In this document: positions 7,241 to 16,196 of the stretch, piece after piece | Layout of the letters: each line of letters starts with the position of its first letter | Numbering within the stretch: position 1 is the first letter of the stretch | Source of the DNA: Micrococcus sp. | Lineage (GTDB): Bacteria; Actinomycetota; Actinomycetes; Actinomycetales; Micrococcaceae | Direction of reading: 5' to 3' | Length of the DNA: 41,075 nt | Assembly (NCBI RefSeq): GCF_030523875.1 | Contig: NZ_JAUNHR010000012.1 | Span: 1 to 41,075 of the forward strand | Translations under genes and position numbers: made by a program | The notes under the pieces: model-generated | Seen by the model: the letters and a program-made list of their open reading frames with translations, nothing else | Databases searched by the model: none | Told to the model about the DNA's origin: nothing

Positions 7241-7744
7241 ATGACGTGGTGGGGGTGGGCGTGGGATGCCGGAGCGTGGCCGACGATCGCGCTGTGGGGC
7301 GCGGGGCTGGCGTGGTTCGCTGGGTGCGGGGCCGTGCTGGTGCGCACGGACCTGCGGGAGCACCGGCTGCCGAACCGGTGGACGCTGCGCCTCTGGGGCG
7401 GCGGTTTGGCGGCCATCGGCGGGGGAGCGGCTCTGGCCGGCCGAGGGGACCTGCTGTTCTCGGTGGTGGTCGGAGGCGTCGGCTACGCGGCGGCGATGCT
7501 GGCGCTGCACCTGTTCAGCCGCGGCGGTCTGGGCATGGGGGACGTGAAGCTGGCTGGCGGTCTCGGCTCGTACGCGGGGGTGGCCGGGCCGGACGCCGTC
7601 GTGATGGCGGGGGTGCTGGCCATCCTGCTGGGTGGGCTGACCGCGCTCGCGCTGATGGTCCTCCGGCGTGCGACCAGGGCGACGGCCCTGCCCTTCGGTC
7701 CGGCGATGGTGGCGGGGGCGGGGGTGGCCGTGTTCCTCGGGTGA
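7241..7744 (+). CDS. A24 family prepilin peptidase-like protein
   Basis: 167 aa membrane protein with about five to six hydrophobic segments. The aspartyl protease pair is present: D37 in VRTDLREHRLPN and D101 in the GxGD motif GLGMGDVKL. It lacks the N-terminal zinc/methyltransferase domain of full PilD/TadV-type enzymes, so it is a peptidase-only form. The expected role is removal of class III signal peptides from (pseudo)pilins or related exported proteins. No pilin, tad or com gene lies within the window. The start is set by TAGCCT 6 nt upstream. Its base composition is less extreme than its neighbours. Confidence 0.85.
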   Translation: MTWWGWAWDAGAWPTIALWGAGLAWFAGCGAVLVRTDLREHRLPNRWTLRLWGGGLAAIGGGAALAGRGDLLFSVVVGGVGYAAAMLALHLFSRGGLGMGDVKLAGGLGSYAGVAGPDAVVMAGVLAILLGGLTALALMVLRRATRATALPFGPAMVAGAGVAVFLG

Positions 7745-7762
7745 GCGGCCGAGGGAGACGAC

Positions 7763-7791
7763 GACGGCCCCTCCCGTCGGGGGAGGGGCCG
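7763..7791. terminator. Bidirectional terminator
   Basis: ACGGCCCCTCCC pairs perfectly with GGGAGGGGCCGT around a 5-nt loop, between the converging A24 peptidase gene and the exported-protein gene. Confidence 0.8.
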
Positions 7792-7806
7792 TGGCCGGAG
7801 GGTCAG

Positions 7807-8530
7807 TCAGACGATCGAGCGGGCACCGATGTTCTGAGTGAACGTCGTGCCGGTCGGATACGTCTTCGTGGAGTAGGTCATCGTGTGCGAAGTCGCGATG
7901 GTGGTCGACGTGGCGATGCACGGATCAGCCGTGTGGTAGTAGATGAAGTAGCCCGGCAGGTAGTCACCGGTGCCGTTGGTCGCCGTGGAGGTGGTGACGA
8001 TCGTCGGTTTCGTGTACTTCAAGGTCAGCGTCTTGCCGTCGGCGGAGAGCGAGTAGGTCCAGCCGTTGAGCGTGGTGCACTCGGTCCAGCGCCACGTGGC
8101 GGTCGAGTCCTGATTGTATGTGCCGTTCGGGCAGGAGTCGATCACGATCGGGTTGTTGAAGGTGTAGGTGGTCGTGACGGAATCGATGCGGGCAACGCCA
8201 GAGGCCGAGTTGGTGGTCTCGAGCCAGTAGCCCACGGAGGAGTGGGGGTTGCGCAGACAGTCGCCGGACTTGCTGGTCCCGGAGGCGGGGCCGCCGGTGG
8301 GGGTGCACCCCTGGGTATCGATGAACCCGCCGGACTTGGTGCAGTCCGTGGGGACGCGATAGTACCGGCTCACGAAGATCTGCGGGGTCGTCGGTGGCCG
8401 TCAGGGTCGTGGTGGAGGCCGCGAATGCGGGTGGGGCCACCGCGGCGGCCACGGCCGGGGCGGTCCAGGCGAGGCCGGTTGCCACGGTGCGGCGCGAGAC
8501 GGCATGGGTGTCCTGCGGGGAGGTGCTCAT
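7807..8530 (-). pseudogene. Tat-exported Cys-rich protein, frameshifted after the signal peptide
   Basis: ATG 8530 (AAAGGA upstream) opens a frame encoding a clear twin-arginine signal: polar head, SRRTVATGLAW, an Ala-rich hydrophobic core and AFA-A cleavage site. About ten residues later this frame turns into Arg/His/Pro-rich shadow sequence. The mature part continues in another frame from about 8400 to the stop at 7807: roughly 190 residues, Thr/Ser/Tyr-rich, with six cysteines, typical of a secreted beta-rich protein. The total length, 724 nt, is 3n+1, so one extra base (for example in GGGG at 8384-8387) explains it. In the mature frame a TGA at about 8398 prevents a longer upstream reading. 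Either a pseudogene or a sequencing error; about 240 aa if repaired. Family unrecognised. GC is lower than in neighbouring genes. Confidence 0.7.
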
Positions 8531-8767
8531 GGCACGTCCTTTCCCTCATGAGGCGGTGCGCGTGCGACCCGGGGATGGGGGGCCGCACGCGGTGCTTTCC
8601 CTTCATGATGGTTCACGTCACTGGATGACCCGGCGGTATTCATTGCGCTGGGGATATGTGATCAACGGAACATCGTCCCTTGTCAGCGGGATGTTCGGGG
8701 CGGAAGGCCTCCCTCACAGCATCTGTTTGATCCCTGTCTGGAACATCACGGCAAGGCTCTGGCCCCG
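8531..8767. other. Intergenic region upstream of the exported-protein gene, with short repeats
   Basis: Lower GC than the surroundings and no credible gene. It contains GAACATC at 8668-8674, its inverse at 8690-8696, and a third copy at 8741-8747, plus two similar copies of a CTTTCCCT(T)CATGA sequence around 8538-8550 and 8595-8608, the first of which is the ribosome-binding region of the minus-strand gene. Likely holds that gene's promoter, but I see no clear -10. Confidence 0.4.
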
Positions 8768-8768
8768 C

Positions 8769-8813
8769 GCGACGACGGGCCGCCCCCTCGCAGGGGGACG
8801 GCCCGTCGTCGTC
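8769..8813 (-). terminator. fumC terminator
   Basis: Arms CGACGACGGGCCG-CCCCC and GGGGGACGGCCCGTCGTCG pair with a single one-base bulge around a TCGCA loop. A second small stem GGCCGCG/CGCGGCC at about 8822-8840 lies next to the fumC stop. Confidence 0.8.
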
Positions 8814-8845
8814 GGTGGGGCGGCCGCGTCAGGCGCGGCCGGGAC

Positions 8846-10279
8846 TCACTCGCCCGGGTGGGTCATGGACATGGTGTCGAGGGCCTTGTCCAGCTGCTCC
8901 TCGGTGACCTCGCCGCGCTCCACGTAGCCGAGGTCCACCACGGCCTCGCGGACGGTCATCTTGTTGGCCACGGAGTGCTTGGCGATCTTGGCGGCGGCCT
9001 CGTAGCCGATCACCTTGTTCAGCGGGGTGACGATGGACGGGGAGGCGCCGGCCAGGAACGTGCAACGCTCCTCGTTGGCGGTCAGGCCGTCGATCATCTT
9101 GTCCGCCATCACGCGGGAGGTGTTGGCGAGCAGGCGGATGGACTCGAGCAGGTTGGCGGCCATCACCGGGATGCCCACGTTGAGCTCGAAGGCACCGTTG
9201 GTGGAGGACAGGGCCACGGTGGTGTCGTTGCCGATCACCTGGGCGCACACCATGATGGCGGCCTCGCAGATCACGGGGTTGACCTTGCCCGGCATGATCG
9301 AGGAGCCCGGCTGCAGGTCCGGGATGGCGATCTCGCCGAGGCCGGTGTTCGGGCCGGAGCCCATCCAGCGCAGGTCGTTGTTGATCTTCATGATCGAGTA
9401 CGCCACGTTGCGCAGCTGGCCGGAGGCCTCCACGAGGCCGTCGCGGTTGGCCTGGGCCTCGAAGTGGTCGCGGGCCTCGGTGATCGGCAGGCCGGTCTCC
9501 TCGGCGAGCAGCTCGATCACGCGGGCCGAGAAGCCCTTCGGGGTGTTGATGCCGGTGCCCACGGCGGTGCCGCCCAGCGGGACCTCGGCCACGCGCGGCA
9601 GGGAGGACTGCACGCGCTCGATGCCGTAGCGGATCTGCGCGGCGTAGCCGCCGAACTCCTGGCCCAGGGTCACCGGGGTGGCGTCCATGAGGTGGGTGCG
9701 GCCGGACTTGACGATGCCCTTGAACTCCTCGGCCTTCTTCTCCAGCGACTCCGCCAGGTGCTCGAACGCCGGGACCAGGTCGTTCACCAGCGCGCCGGTG
9801 ACGGCCACGTGCACGGAGGTGGGGAACACGTCGTTCGAGGACTGCGAGGCGTTCACGTGGTCGTTCGGGTGGACCTCCTCCTCGGAGCCCGCGTCCTTGA
9901 GGCGGCGGGTGGCGAGGGTGGCGAGCACCTCGTTGGTGTTCATGTTGGAGGACGTGCCGGAGCCGGTCTGGAACACGTCGATCGGGTACTCGCCGTCGTG
10001 CTTCCCGGCGATGACCTCGTCCGCGGCGGCGACGATCGCGTCGGCGCGCTCCTGGGAGATGATGCCGAGCTCGGCGTTCGCCTTGGCCGCGGCCTTCTTG
10101 ATCTGGGCCAGGGCGTGGATGTGGGCCGGCTCGAGGGTCTTGCCCGAGATCGGGAAGTTCTCCACGGCGCGCTGCGTCTGGGCGCGGTAGAGCGCGTCGA
10201 CGGGCACCTTGACCTCGCCCATCGTGTCATGCTCGATGCGGAACTGCTGGTTCTCTGCGGGGGAGTTCTGTGCGGTCAT
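8846..10279 (-). CDS. fumC: Class II fumarate hydratase
   Basis: 477 aa, the normal class II length. It interconverts fumarate and malate in the TCA cycle without an iron-sulfur cluster. Motifs: [43 protein letters not shown], and the superfamily signature [11 protein letters not shown]. Class II is distinguished from aspartase and argininosuccinate lyase by these full motifs. Two earlier ATGs (10306, 10288) exist, but TAGGAT at 10292-10287 overlaps ATG 10288 and places transcription start at ATG 10279, which I take as the real, leaderless start. Followed by a strong terminator. Confidence 0.95.
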   Translation of the reverse strand: MTAQNSPAENQQFRIEHDTMGEVKVPVDALYRAQTQRAVENFPISGKTLEPAHIHALAQIKKAAAKANAELGIISQERADAIVAAADEVIAGKHDGEYPIDVFQTGSGTSSNMNTNEVLATLATRRLKDAGSEEEVHPNDHVNASQSSNDVFPTSVHVAVTGALVNDLVPAFEHLAESLEKKAEEFKGIVKSGRTHLMDATPVTLGQEFGGYAAQIRYGIERVQSSLPRVAEVPLGGTAVGTGINTPKGFSARVIELLAEETGLPITEARDHFEAQANRDGLVEASGQLRNVAYSIMKINNDLRWMGSGPNTGLGEIAIPDLQPGSSIMPGKVNPVICEAAIMVCAQVIGNDTTVALSSTNGAFELNVGIPVMAANLLESIRLLANTSRVMADKMIDGLTANEERCTFLAGASPSIVTPLNKVIGYEAAAKIAKHSVANKMTVREAVVDLGYVERGEVTEEQLDKALDTMSMTHPGE

Positions 10280-10286
10280 GGCGCTC

Positions 10287-10292
10287 ATCCTA
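10287..10292 (-). promoter_or_regulatory. Leaderless-type -10 box of fumC
   Basis: TAGGAT ends 7 nt before ATG 10279 and overlaps the in-frame ATG at 10288, which rules that codon out as the start from this promoter. Confidence 0.55.
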
Positions 10293-10322
10293 GTGAACGG
10301 CGCCACGCCCGCACCCCGTCTG

Positions 10323-10997
10323 TCAGACCGTGAGGTCCCCGACCACGCGCCCGGCCTTCGCGGTGCCCTCGTGCAGGGAGTAGGTCAGGCCCACGACGGC
10401 GGTGCGCCCCTCCGCCACGGCCCGCGCCACGGACTGGGAGGTCTCCATGAGGCGGTCGCAGGTCTGGTCCACGTGCTCGGCCACGAAGTCGTCGATCTCC
10501 TCCAGGCCGCGGCGGCGCCCGGCCAGCACGGACGGGGTGATGCGCTCCACCAGTGAGCGGATGAACCCGGGGGGCATGTCGCCGCTGATGTAGGACTCCA
10601 CGGTGGCGGTGACCGCGCCGCACGAGTCATGGCCCAGCACGATCACCAGGGGGATCTCCAGGGAGTCCACGGCGTACTCGAGCGAGCCGAGGACGGCGTC
10701 GTCGATCACGTGTCCGGCGGTGCGGACCACGAACACGTCGCCCAGGCCCACGTCGAAGATGATCTCCGCCGCCAGGCGGGAGTCCGCGCAGCCGAAGATC
10801 ACGGCCAGGGGCGCCTGGCCCGCGGTGAGGCCGTGGCGGCGCTCGGCGTCCTGGTTCGGGTGGCCGGGGGTGCCGGCCACGAACCGGCGGTTGCCGGCGG
10901 CGAGGATCTCCCAGGCCTCGGCGGGCGTGGGGCGGTGCGGCGCCTCACCTGCGGCGTCGGCGGCGTCCTGGGGGGTGGGCTGGGGTGCGGCGGTCAT
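10323..10997 (-). CDS. Beta-class carbonic anhydrase
   Basis: 224 aa. It hydrates CO2 to bicarbonate using zinc held by two Cys and one His. Visible ligands and catalytic residues: C70-A-D72-S-R74 (CADSR) and H123-D-S-C126 (HDSCGA). The N-terminal ~25 residues are a variable Ala/Pro-rich head. ATG at 10997 overlaps the TGA of the upstream DUF4245 gene as ATGA, so the two are probably translationally coupled, with GGAGAT just upstream. Bicarbonate supply for carboxylases is the usual role; its coupling to DUF4245 is unexplained. Confidence 0.92.
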   Translation of the reverse strand: MTAAPQPTPQDAADAAGEAPHRPTPAEAWEILAAGNRRFVAGTPGHPNQDAERRHGLTAGQAPLAVIFGCADSRLAAEIIFDVGLGDVFVVRTAGHVIDDAVLGSLEYAVDSLEIPLVIVLGHDSCGAVTATVESYISGDMPPGFIRSLVERITPSVLAGRRRGLEEIDDFVAEHVDQTCDRLMETSQSVARAVAEGRTAVVGLTYSLHEGTAKAGRVVGDLTV

Positions 10998-11572
10998 CGG
11001 ATCTCCTTGGCGACGGCGCGGGCCAGGTCCTCGAGCACCTCGCGGTCCCCGGTGGTGGTCAGCACCACGGTGCCGCCCTCCGTCCGGGTCACGAGGTGCT
11101 GCTCGTCCGTGCCCTGCGGGGTGAAGTGCTCCCACGTGATCCCGTCCGTCTCCACGGTGCCCACGGCGGGCGCGGTGCCCACGCGCAGCGTGGTCCACGT
11201 GCGGTCCGCCTCCGTCGACTGGCGCAGGCCCGCGAACACGGTGTCGGTGACCACCCAGCCCACCTCCCACGTCGGCAGGCCGTCGAGGCGGGTCAGCCGG
11301 GCGTAGTTGGAGGTCCAGCCCTCGGGCACCTGCGGCGCGAGCGCGGGCAGGTCGCCGTCCTCGAGCGGCACGGTGGCCGCGGCGGCCGCCACGTCCACGC
11401 GGTCGGCGCGCTCCTGGACGGCCGGGGGCTGGTTCACCAGCAGCAGCACCGCCACGAACCCGAGCACCGCCAAGGTGGACAGCACCATGGCGATCCAGGG
11501 GGCGCGGGCGCGCTGGGCCTGCTTGGCGGTCAGGACCGGGCGCGGGGCGGGGGCGTCGGTGGGGGAGCTCAT
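10994..11572 (-). CDS. DUF4245 domain membrane-anchored protein
   Basis: 192 aa. One N-terminal transmembrane helix (about residues 24-46, [23 protein letters not shown]) is followed by an extracytoplasmic domain with the DUF4245 pattern ([45 protein letters not shown]). Family function is unknown; the gene sits next to glpX as in mycobacteria (Rv1099c/Rv1100). ATG 11572 is preferred because CAGAAT lies 8 nt upstream; GTG 11590 is an alternative adding six residues. It shares a 4-nt overlap with the carbonic anhydrase gene. Confidence 0.82.
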   Translation of the reverse strand: MSSPTDAPAPRPVLTAKQAQRARAPWIAMVLSTLAVLGFVAVLLLVNQPPAVQERADRVDVAAAAATVPLEDGDLPALAPQVPEGWTSNYARLTRLDGLPTWEVGWVVTDTVFAGLRQSTEADRTWTTLRVGTAPAVGTVETDGITWEHFTPQGTDEQHLVTRTEGGTVVLTTTGDREVLEDLARAVAKEIR

Positions 11573-11580
11573 CAGGGGGC

Positions 11581-11586
11581 ATTCTG
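11581..11586 (-). promoter_or_regulatory. Probable -10 box of the DUF4245-carbonic anhydrase operon
   Basis: CAGAAT ends 8 nt before ATG 11572; back-to-back with the glpX box at 11607. Confidence 0.4.
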
Positions 11587-11606
11587 CCACCGTCCGGGCA
11601 CCGCCG

Positions 11607-11612
11607 TAGGAT
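11607..11612 (+). promoter_or_regulatory. -10 box of glpX
   Basis: TAGGAT predicts a start near 11619 and a leader of about 64 nt. Confidence 0.45.
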
Positions 11613-11682
11613 GGGGGGCGGGGCAGAGCGGCCCCGGCGTCCGCCGTGCGCGGCGCATCGAGCTCAAGGATCGGAGAGCAGG

Positions 11683-12699
11683 ATGACCAGCGCGTCCTCG
11701 GAGAAGACCGGCTACGAGAACCACGTCCCGGACCGCAACCTCGCCATGGAGCTGGTGCGTGTGACGGAGGCGGCCGCCATCGCGGCGAGCCCCTGGGTGG
11801 GCGGCGGTGACAAGAACCGGGCGGACGGCGCCGCGGTGGACGCGATGCGCGCCTTCATGGACACCGTCTCCATGGACGGCACCGTGGTGATCGGCGAGGG
11901 CGAGAAGGACGAGGCGCCCATGCTCTTCAACGGCGAGTCCGTGGGCGACGGCACCGGCGCCCCCGTGGACGTGGCCGTGGACCCGATCGACGGCACCCGC
12001 CTGACCGCCATGGGCTACAACAACGCCCTGTCCGTCTTCGCGGTGGCCGAGCGCGGCACCATGTTCGACCCCTCCGCCGTGTTCTACATGGACAAGCTCG
12101 TGGTGGGCCCCGAGGCCGCCGACTTCGTGGACATGCGCCTGCCCGTGAAGCAGAACGTGAACCTCGTGGCCAAGGCCCTGGACAAGCCCGTCTCCCAGGT
12201 GACCGTGTGCGTGCTGGACCGCCCCCGTCACGAGGGCCTGGTGAAGGAGATCCGCGCGGCCGGCGCCCGCGTGAAGTTCATCCTGGACGGCGACGTGGCC
12301 GGCGCGATCGCCGCCGCCCGCCCGGACACCGGCGTGGACATGATGATGGGCATCGGCGGCACCCCGGAGGGCATCGTCACCGCGTGCGCCATCAAGGCCA
12401 CCGGCGGCGTGATCCAGGGACGCCTGGCCCCCGTGGACGACGCCGAGAAGCAGAAGGCGCTCGACGCCGGCCTGGACCTGGACGCGGTGCTCACCACCGA
12501 CGACCTGGTCTCCTCCGAGCACTGCTACTTCGCCGCCACCGGCATCACCGACGGCGACCTGCTGCGCGGCGTCCGCTTCCAGGACGGCCGCGTGCACACG
12601 CAGTCGATCGTGATGCGCTCCAAGTCCGGCACCGTCCGCACCGTGGACGCCGAGCACGACGTGGCCAAGTGGGCCAAGTGGCTCGACGGGCGCTCCTGA
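11683..12699 (+). CDS. glpX: Class II fructose-1,6-bisphosphatase (GlpX)
   Basis: 338 aa. It dephosphorylates fructose-1,6-bisphosphate in gluconeogenesis and is the usual FBPase in actinobacteria. Motifs: [11 protein letters not shown], the metal site [33 protein letters not shown] and [26 protein letters not shown] at 11683 has GGAGAGCAGG immediately upstream; the frame is open further upstream without a ribosome-binding site. Divergent from DUF4245 and convergent with manA. Confidence 0.95.
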   Translation: MTSASSEKTGYENHVPDRNLAMELVRVTEAAAIAASPWVGGGDKNRADGAAVDAMRAFMDTVSMDGTVVIGEGEKDEAPMLFNGESVGDGTGAPVDVAVDPIDGTRLTAMGYNNALSVFAVAERGTMFDPSAVFYMDKLVVGPEAADFVDMRLPVKQNVNLVAKALDKPVSQVTVCVLDRPRHEGLVKEIRAAGARVKFILDGDVAGAIAAARPDTGVDMMMGIGGTPEGIVTACAIKATGGVIQGRLAPVDDAEKQKALDAGLDLDAVLTTDDLVSSEHCYFAATGITDGDLLRGVRFQDGRVHTQSIVMRSKSGTVRTVDAEHDVAKWAKWLDGRS

Positions 12700-12725
12700 C
12701 CGCGCGCTGAGCCGGGTCCGCCCGG

Positions 12726-13985
12726 TCAGGCGGTGGGCAGGGCGGCCACGAACACGGTGGCCCGCCCCCGCCCCTCCGACTCGAGTGCGAGGGGCGCCGC
12801 GGCGGTCTGCGCGGCGGGCACGAACACGGACTGGCCGGGGGTCAGGCGCACGGCCTCGTCCCCGCAGCGCAGCACAGCGGTGCCCTCGGTGGCCACGGCG
12901 ATCGCCGGCCCGGCCACCCGGGCCCGCACGCCCTCCGCCGCGGGGTCCGGCGCGGGGTCGGCGCTCAGGCGCGTCAGCTCGAACTCCTCGAACGGCGGGC
13001 GGTAGCGGGTGACGCCCTCGGCCTCGGCCTCGGGGTCCGTGTAGGGCACGGGCATCGGCTCGAACACCACCACGGCCCGCAGCTCGGCCAGGTCCACGTG
13101 CTTGCCGGTGAGCCCGCCGCGCAGCACGTTGTCCGAGGCGGCCATGACCTCCACCCCGAGCCCGTGCAGGTACGCGTGCACGTTGCCTGCGGGCAGGTGG
13201 ACGGCCTGGCCGGGCTGGAGGTCCACGCGGTTGAGGAGGAGGGAGACCACCACGCCGGGGTCGCCGGGGAAGTGCTCGGCCGTCTGCAGGGCGGTCTCGA
13301 GCGCCTCGTCCTGGCGGATCAGGTCCGGCATGCCCCGCAGCGCCTCCACCAGCTGGTCCACGCCGCCCTCGGCGCTCCACACGGAGGCGGGGTCGAGGAT
13401 CTCGGTGAACGCGCCCTCCACGTCCTCGTCCGCGAGCAGCACGGCCATCCGCCGGGCGGCCACCGCCACCTGCGTCGAGTCCCCGTCCGCCCACTCGGTC
13501 AGGGCCAGGGCCACGCGCTCGAACGTGGCCGTGGCCTCCTCCGGGCGGCGGAACCCGCACAGGGCGGAGAACGGCGTGAGGGCCACGATCATCTCGGGCT
13601 TGTGGTTGTCGTCCCTGTAGTTGCGGTCTGGAGCGTCCACGGGGACGCCCGCGGCCTCCTCCTGCGCGTACCCCTCCCGCGCCCGCGACAGGGTGGGGTG
13701 GGCCTGGATGGACAGCGGGCGGGCGGCGGCCAGCAGCTTCATGAGGTACGGCAGCCGACCGAAGCGCCGGGCCTGCCCCAGCATGCCCTCCGGGTCCGCG
13801 GCGATCACCTCGTCCAGGCCCCGCCGGTCCCCGTCCGCTCCCACGACCACGCTCGGCGCCCCCGGATGCGCGCCGAGCCACTTCTCGGCCTCCGGGGCGC
13901 CGGTGGGCTCGCGGCCCTCGAGCCGGGGCAGGAGGGTGGGGGATCCCCAGGCGTAGTCGCGGACGGTCGCGTCGAGCACATGCAT
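12726..13985 (-). CDS. manA: Mannose-6-phosphate isomerase, class I
   Basis: 419 aa. It interconverts fructose-6-P and mannose-6-P, the entry to GDP-mannose and so to mannosylated lipids, glycans and Pmt substrates. Zinc ligands are visible: Q94 and H96 in SIQAHPT, E131 in NHKPE, and the later His in PAGNVHAYLHGLGVEVMAASDNVLRGGLTGKHVD. ATG at 13985 starts MHVLDATVRDYAWGS, a typical family N-terminus; TACCCT lies 6 nt upstream, implying a leaderless mRNA separate from the preceding LCP gene 38 bp away. Confidence 0.94.
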   Translation of the reverse strand: MHVLDATVRDYAWGSPTLLPRLEGREPTGAPEAEKWLGAHPGAPSVVVGADGDRRGLDEVIAADPEGMLGQARRFGRLPYLMKLLAAARPLSIQAHPTLSRAREGYAQEEAAGVPVDAPDRNYRDDNHKPEMIVALTPFSALCGFRRPEEATATFERVALALTEWADGDSTQVAVAARRMAVLLADEDVEGAFTEILDPASVWSAEGGVDQLVEALRGMPDLIRQDEALETALQTAEHFPGDPGVVVSLLLNRVDLQPGQAVHLPAGNVHAYLHGLGVEVMAASDNVLRGGLTGKHVDLAELRAVVVFEPMPVPYTDPEAEAEGVTRYRPPFEEFELTRLSADPAPDPAAEGVRARVAGPAIAVATEGTAVLRCGDEAVRLTPGQSVFVPAAQTAAAPLALESEGRGRATVFVAALPTA

Positions 13986-13991
13986 GCCCCC

Positions 13992-13997
13992 AGGGTA
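13992..13997 (-). promoter_or_regulatory. Leaderless-type -10 box of manA
   Basis: TACCCT ends 6 nt before ATG 13985. Confidence 0.45.
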
Positions 13998-14023
13998 GGC
14001 CAGCCGGGCCCGTCCGGGGCCGG

Positions 14024-15634
14024 TCAGGCGGGGGCGCAGAGGTCGTTCGTGGAGGCGATCCGCACGAGCTCGGCCTCCCGGCCGGCGTCCTGCAGCTCCA
14101 TGAGCTCCTCGGCCGAGTACGGGCTGCCGTCGGCGTGCGAGGGGGGCTCCGGCCAGGTGTCCGGGTCGTCCACGTCCACGCCGTCCTGCCGGCCGCCTGA
14201 CGGGGCGGCGAGCACGGTGAGGACGGGGAGCGCGCCGGGCGTTGTGGCCGGCGCGGCGGCCGTCCGGGCGCGCCGCTCGGGCTCGGCGGAGAGCACCTCG
14301 GCCACGCGCCGGTGCACGAGGTCGTAGTCCGGGTGCGCGGTGAAGTGATCCGCGGCCGTGCCGAAGTCGGGGGCGCCGATGGTCAGGCGCGGCATCTCGT
14401 GGCGGCGGGAGCCGTCGGCGAGGTCCACGAAGGTGCCCAGCTGGCGCTGGGGGAGGTTGGTGGTGACCACCTGCTGCCCGGCGTCGAGGATGCCCTGGAA
14501 GCGGGTGAGCACGGTGGCCGGGGTGAACTGCTCGAGCATCGCCGCCTGCATGCACTGCTGGCGGCGGATGCGCGCATAGTCCGTGGCGAACTTGCGGGAC
14601 CGGGCGAAGGCGAGGGCGTCATCGCCGTCGAACCGGTGGGTGCCCGGGGCCCACCAGACGTCCCCCCACTCGCCGTCGGGGCGCTCGCCGCGGTGCGTGA
14701 CGTAGCCGCCGGAGACCACCTGGACGCCGCCCATCGCGTCGATCAGCTGGGCGAACCCGGCCATGTCCATCATCGCGTAGCCGTGCACGTCGATCCCGAG
14801 GATCCCGCCGGCGGCGTCCATCATGGCCTCCGCGCCCGGGTGCTCGGCGCCGGGGTAGAGGTCCGCGTGCTCCTCCTCCACGTCCATGTAGAGGGCGTTG
14901 AGGATGCACTCGTCCCCGCAGTCGTAGCCGCCGGGGTACACCCCCCACAGCGGGGAGCCCTCGGAGAACGGCGCGTTCTGCAGGTTGCGGGGCAGGGAGA
15001 ACAGGGCGGCGGCCCCGGTCTGCGCGTCCAGGGAGACCACGTGCATGGAGTCCGGGCGCAGGCCCGTGCGGCCCTCGCCGGCGTCCCCGCCCATGACCAG
15101 CACGTTGTAGCGGCCGTCGGCGGCCGCGAGGGCCGGGCCGTCGCCGAACACGGTGTCCAGCGCTCCGCGGCCGGCCTGGGAGGCCCAGCCGCCGTAGACC
15201 AGCCCGCCGCCCGTGACCAGGACGGCCGCGGCGGTGGCGGCGGCGGTCACCGCCCGCGCGCGGGGCGCCAGCAGGCGCGCCTGGATGAGCCGGAACGTGT
15301 CCAGCCACAGCCACGCCCAGCCCAGGCCCAGCGCCACGAGCACGGCGCCGAGGCCCATCAGGACGGCGTCGTTCGCCAGGAGGGAGATCAGCGTGGCGCG
15401 GGAGGCCAGGTACAGCGCGAGCGCGGCGGCCACCACGGCCCACACGGTCAGGGTGACGCGCAGCGCGGCGCGGCCCAGCCGGCGGCTGCCGGCCACCACC
15501 TGGGCGCCGCCGGGCACCAGGGCCGTGAGCAGCAGGAGGATCCCGGCGCGACGCCGGCGCTCCGCGGGGGAGGCCGCGCGGGGGTCCCGCACCGGATCCG
15601 CGGTGCGGGGTGGGTGCAGGTGGGAGGGGGACAC
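14024..15634 (-). CDS. LytR-CpsA-Psr (LCP) family glycopolymer ligase with multi-TM head
   Basis: 536 aa. LCP proteins move secondary wall polymers from a polyprenyl carrier to peptidoglycan outside the cell. The LCP domain starts about residue 175 (YNVLVMGGDAGEGRTGLRPDSMHVVSLD, SLPRNLQ) and includes the Arg-rich FARSRKFATDYARIRRQQ segment; two cysteines (YDCGDEC) lie in the middle and C-terminal DLC at the end. Unlike simple one-helix members, the first ~170 residues hold about four hydrophobic segments. GTG at 15634 lies 4 nt after the purE stop, so it is probably co-transcribed with purKE. The position matches mycobacterial Rv3267. Confidence 0.87.
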   Translation of the reverse strand: MSPSHLHPPRTADPVRDPRAASPAERRRRAGILLLLTALVPGGAQVVAGSRRLGRAALRVTLTVWAVVAAALALYLASRATLISLLANDAVLMGLGAVLVALGLGWAWLWLDTFRLIQARLLAPRARAVTAAATAAAVLVTGGGLVYGGWASQAGRGALDTVFGDGPALAAADGRYNVLVMGGDAGEGRTGLRPDSMHVVSLDAQTGAAALFSLPRNLQNAPFSEGSPLWGVYPGGYDCGDECILNALYMDVEEEHADLYPGAEHPGAEAMMDAAGGILGIDVHGYAMMDMAGFAQLIDAMGGVQVVSGGYVTHRGERPDGEWGDVWWAPGTHRFDGDDALAFARSRKFATDYARIRRQQCMQAAMLEQFTPATVLTRFQGILDAGQQVVTTNLPQRQLGTFVDLADGSRRHEMPRLTIGAPDFGTAADHFTAHPDYDLVHRRVAEVLSAEPERRARTAAAPATTPGALPVLTVLAAPSGGRQDGVDVDDPDTWPEPPSHADGSPYSAEELMELQDAGREAELVRIASTNDLCAPA

Positions 15635-15638
15635 GGGT

Positions 15639-16196
15639 TCAGGCCTCGTCGGTCAGACGGTCCCGGAGCCGGGCCCCCTTCGCCTGGGCCTGCGCGTTGA
15701 GGTCCGCGGCATGGGCCGTCAGGGCATCGCGGAGGCGGGCGGCCTCGTCCGAGTCGCCCGCGGCGAGGATGCGCGCGGCCAGCAGCCCGGCGTTCGCGGC
15801 GCCGTCCACGGACACGGTGGCCACGGGCACTCCCGCGGGCATCTGCACGATGGACAGCAGCGAGTCCAGGCCGTCGAGGGACTTGAGCTTCACGGGCACG
15901 CCGATCACGGGCAGCGGGGTGACCGCGGCGAGCATGCCGGGCAGGTGGGCCGCACCGCCGGCGCCGGCCACGATCACGCGGATCCCGCGCTCATGGGCCA
16001 GCGCCCCGAACGCCACCATCTCGTGGGGCATGCGGTGCGCGGAGACCACGCCGACCTCCACGGCCACGCCGAGGGCGCGCAGGGCCTCAGCGGCCTGGCG
16101 CATCACGGGCCAGTCGGAGTCCGAGCCCATGACCACCGAGACCACCGGGGCCTCGTCCTGCAGGGGCTGGGTGTGGGGGGCGTCGGGAGCGGTCAC
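15639..16196 (-). CDS. purE: N5-carboxyaminoimidazole ribonucleotide mutase
   Basis: 185 aa. Class I PurE, converting N5-CAIR to CAIR in purine synthesis. Motifs: [19 protein letters not shown], and [28 protein letters not shown] at 16196 overlaps the purK stop (GTGA), so the pair is translationally coupled. The C-terminal tail beyond residue 165 is a variable Ala/Arg-rich helix. Confidence 0.95.
   Translation of the reverse strand: MTAPDAPHTQPLQDEAPVVSVVMGSDSDWPVMRQAAEALRALGVAVEVGVVSAHRMPHEMVAFGALAHERGIRVIVAGAGGAAHLPGMLAAVTPLPVIGVPVKLKSLDGLDSLLSIVQMPAGVPVATVSVDGAANAGLLAARILAAGDSDEAARLRDALTAHAADLNAQAQAKGARLRDRLTDEA

Noticed and set aside
8373-8400. Programmed ribosomal frameshift in the Tat-exported gene
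   Set aside because: No slippery heptamer or downstream pseudoknot that I can see; an extra base or decay is simpler.
8858-10333. 491-codon plus-strand frame opposite fumC
   Set aside because: Antisense shadow of fumC, His/Gly/Val-rich.
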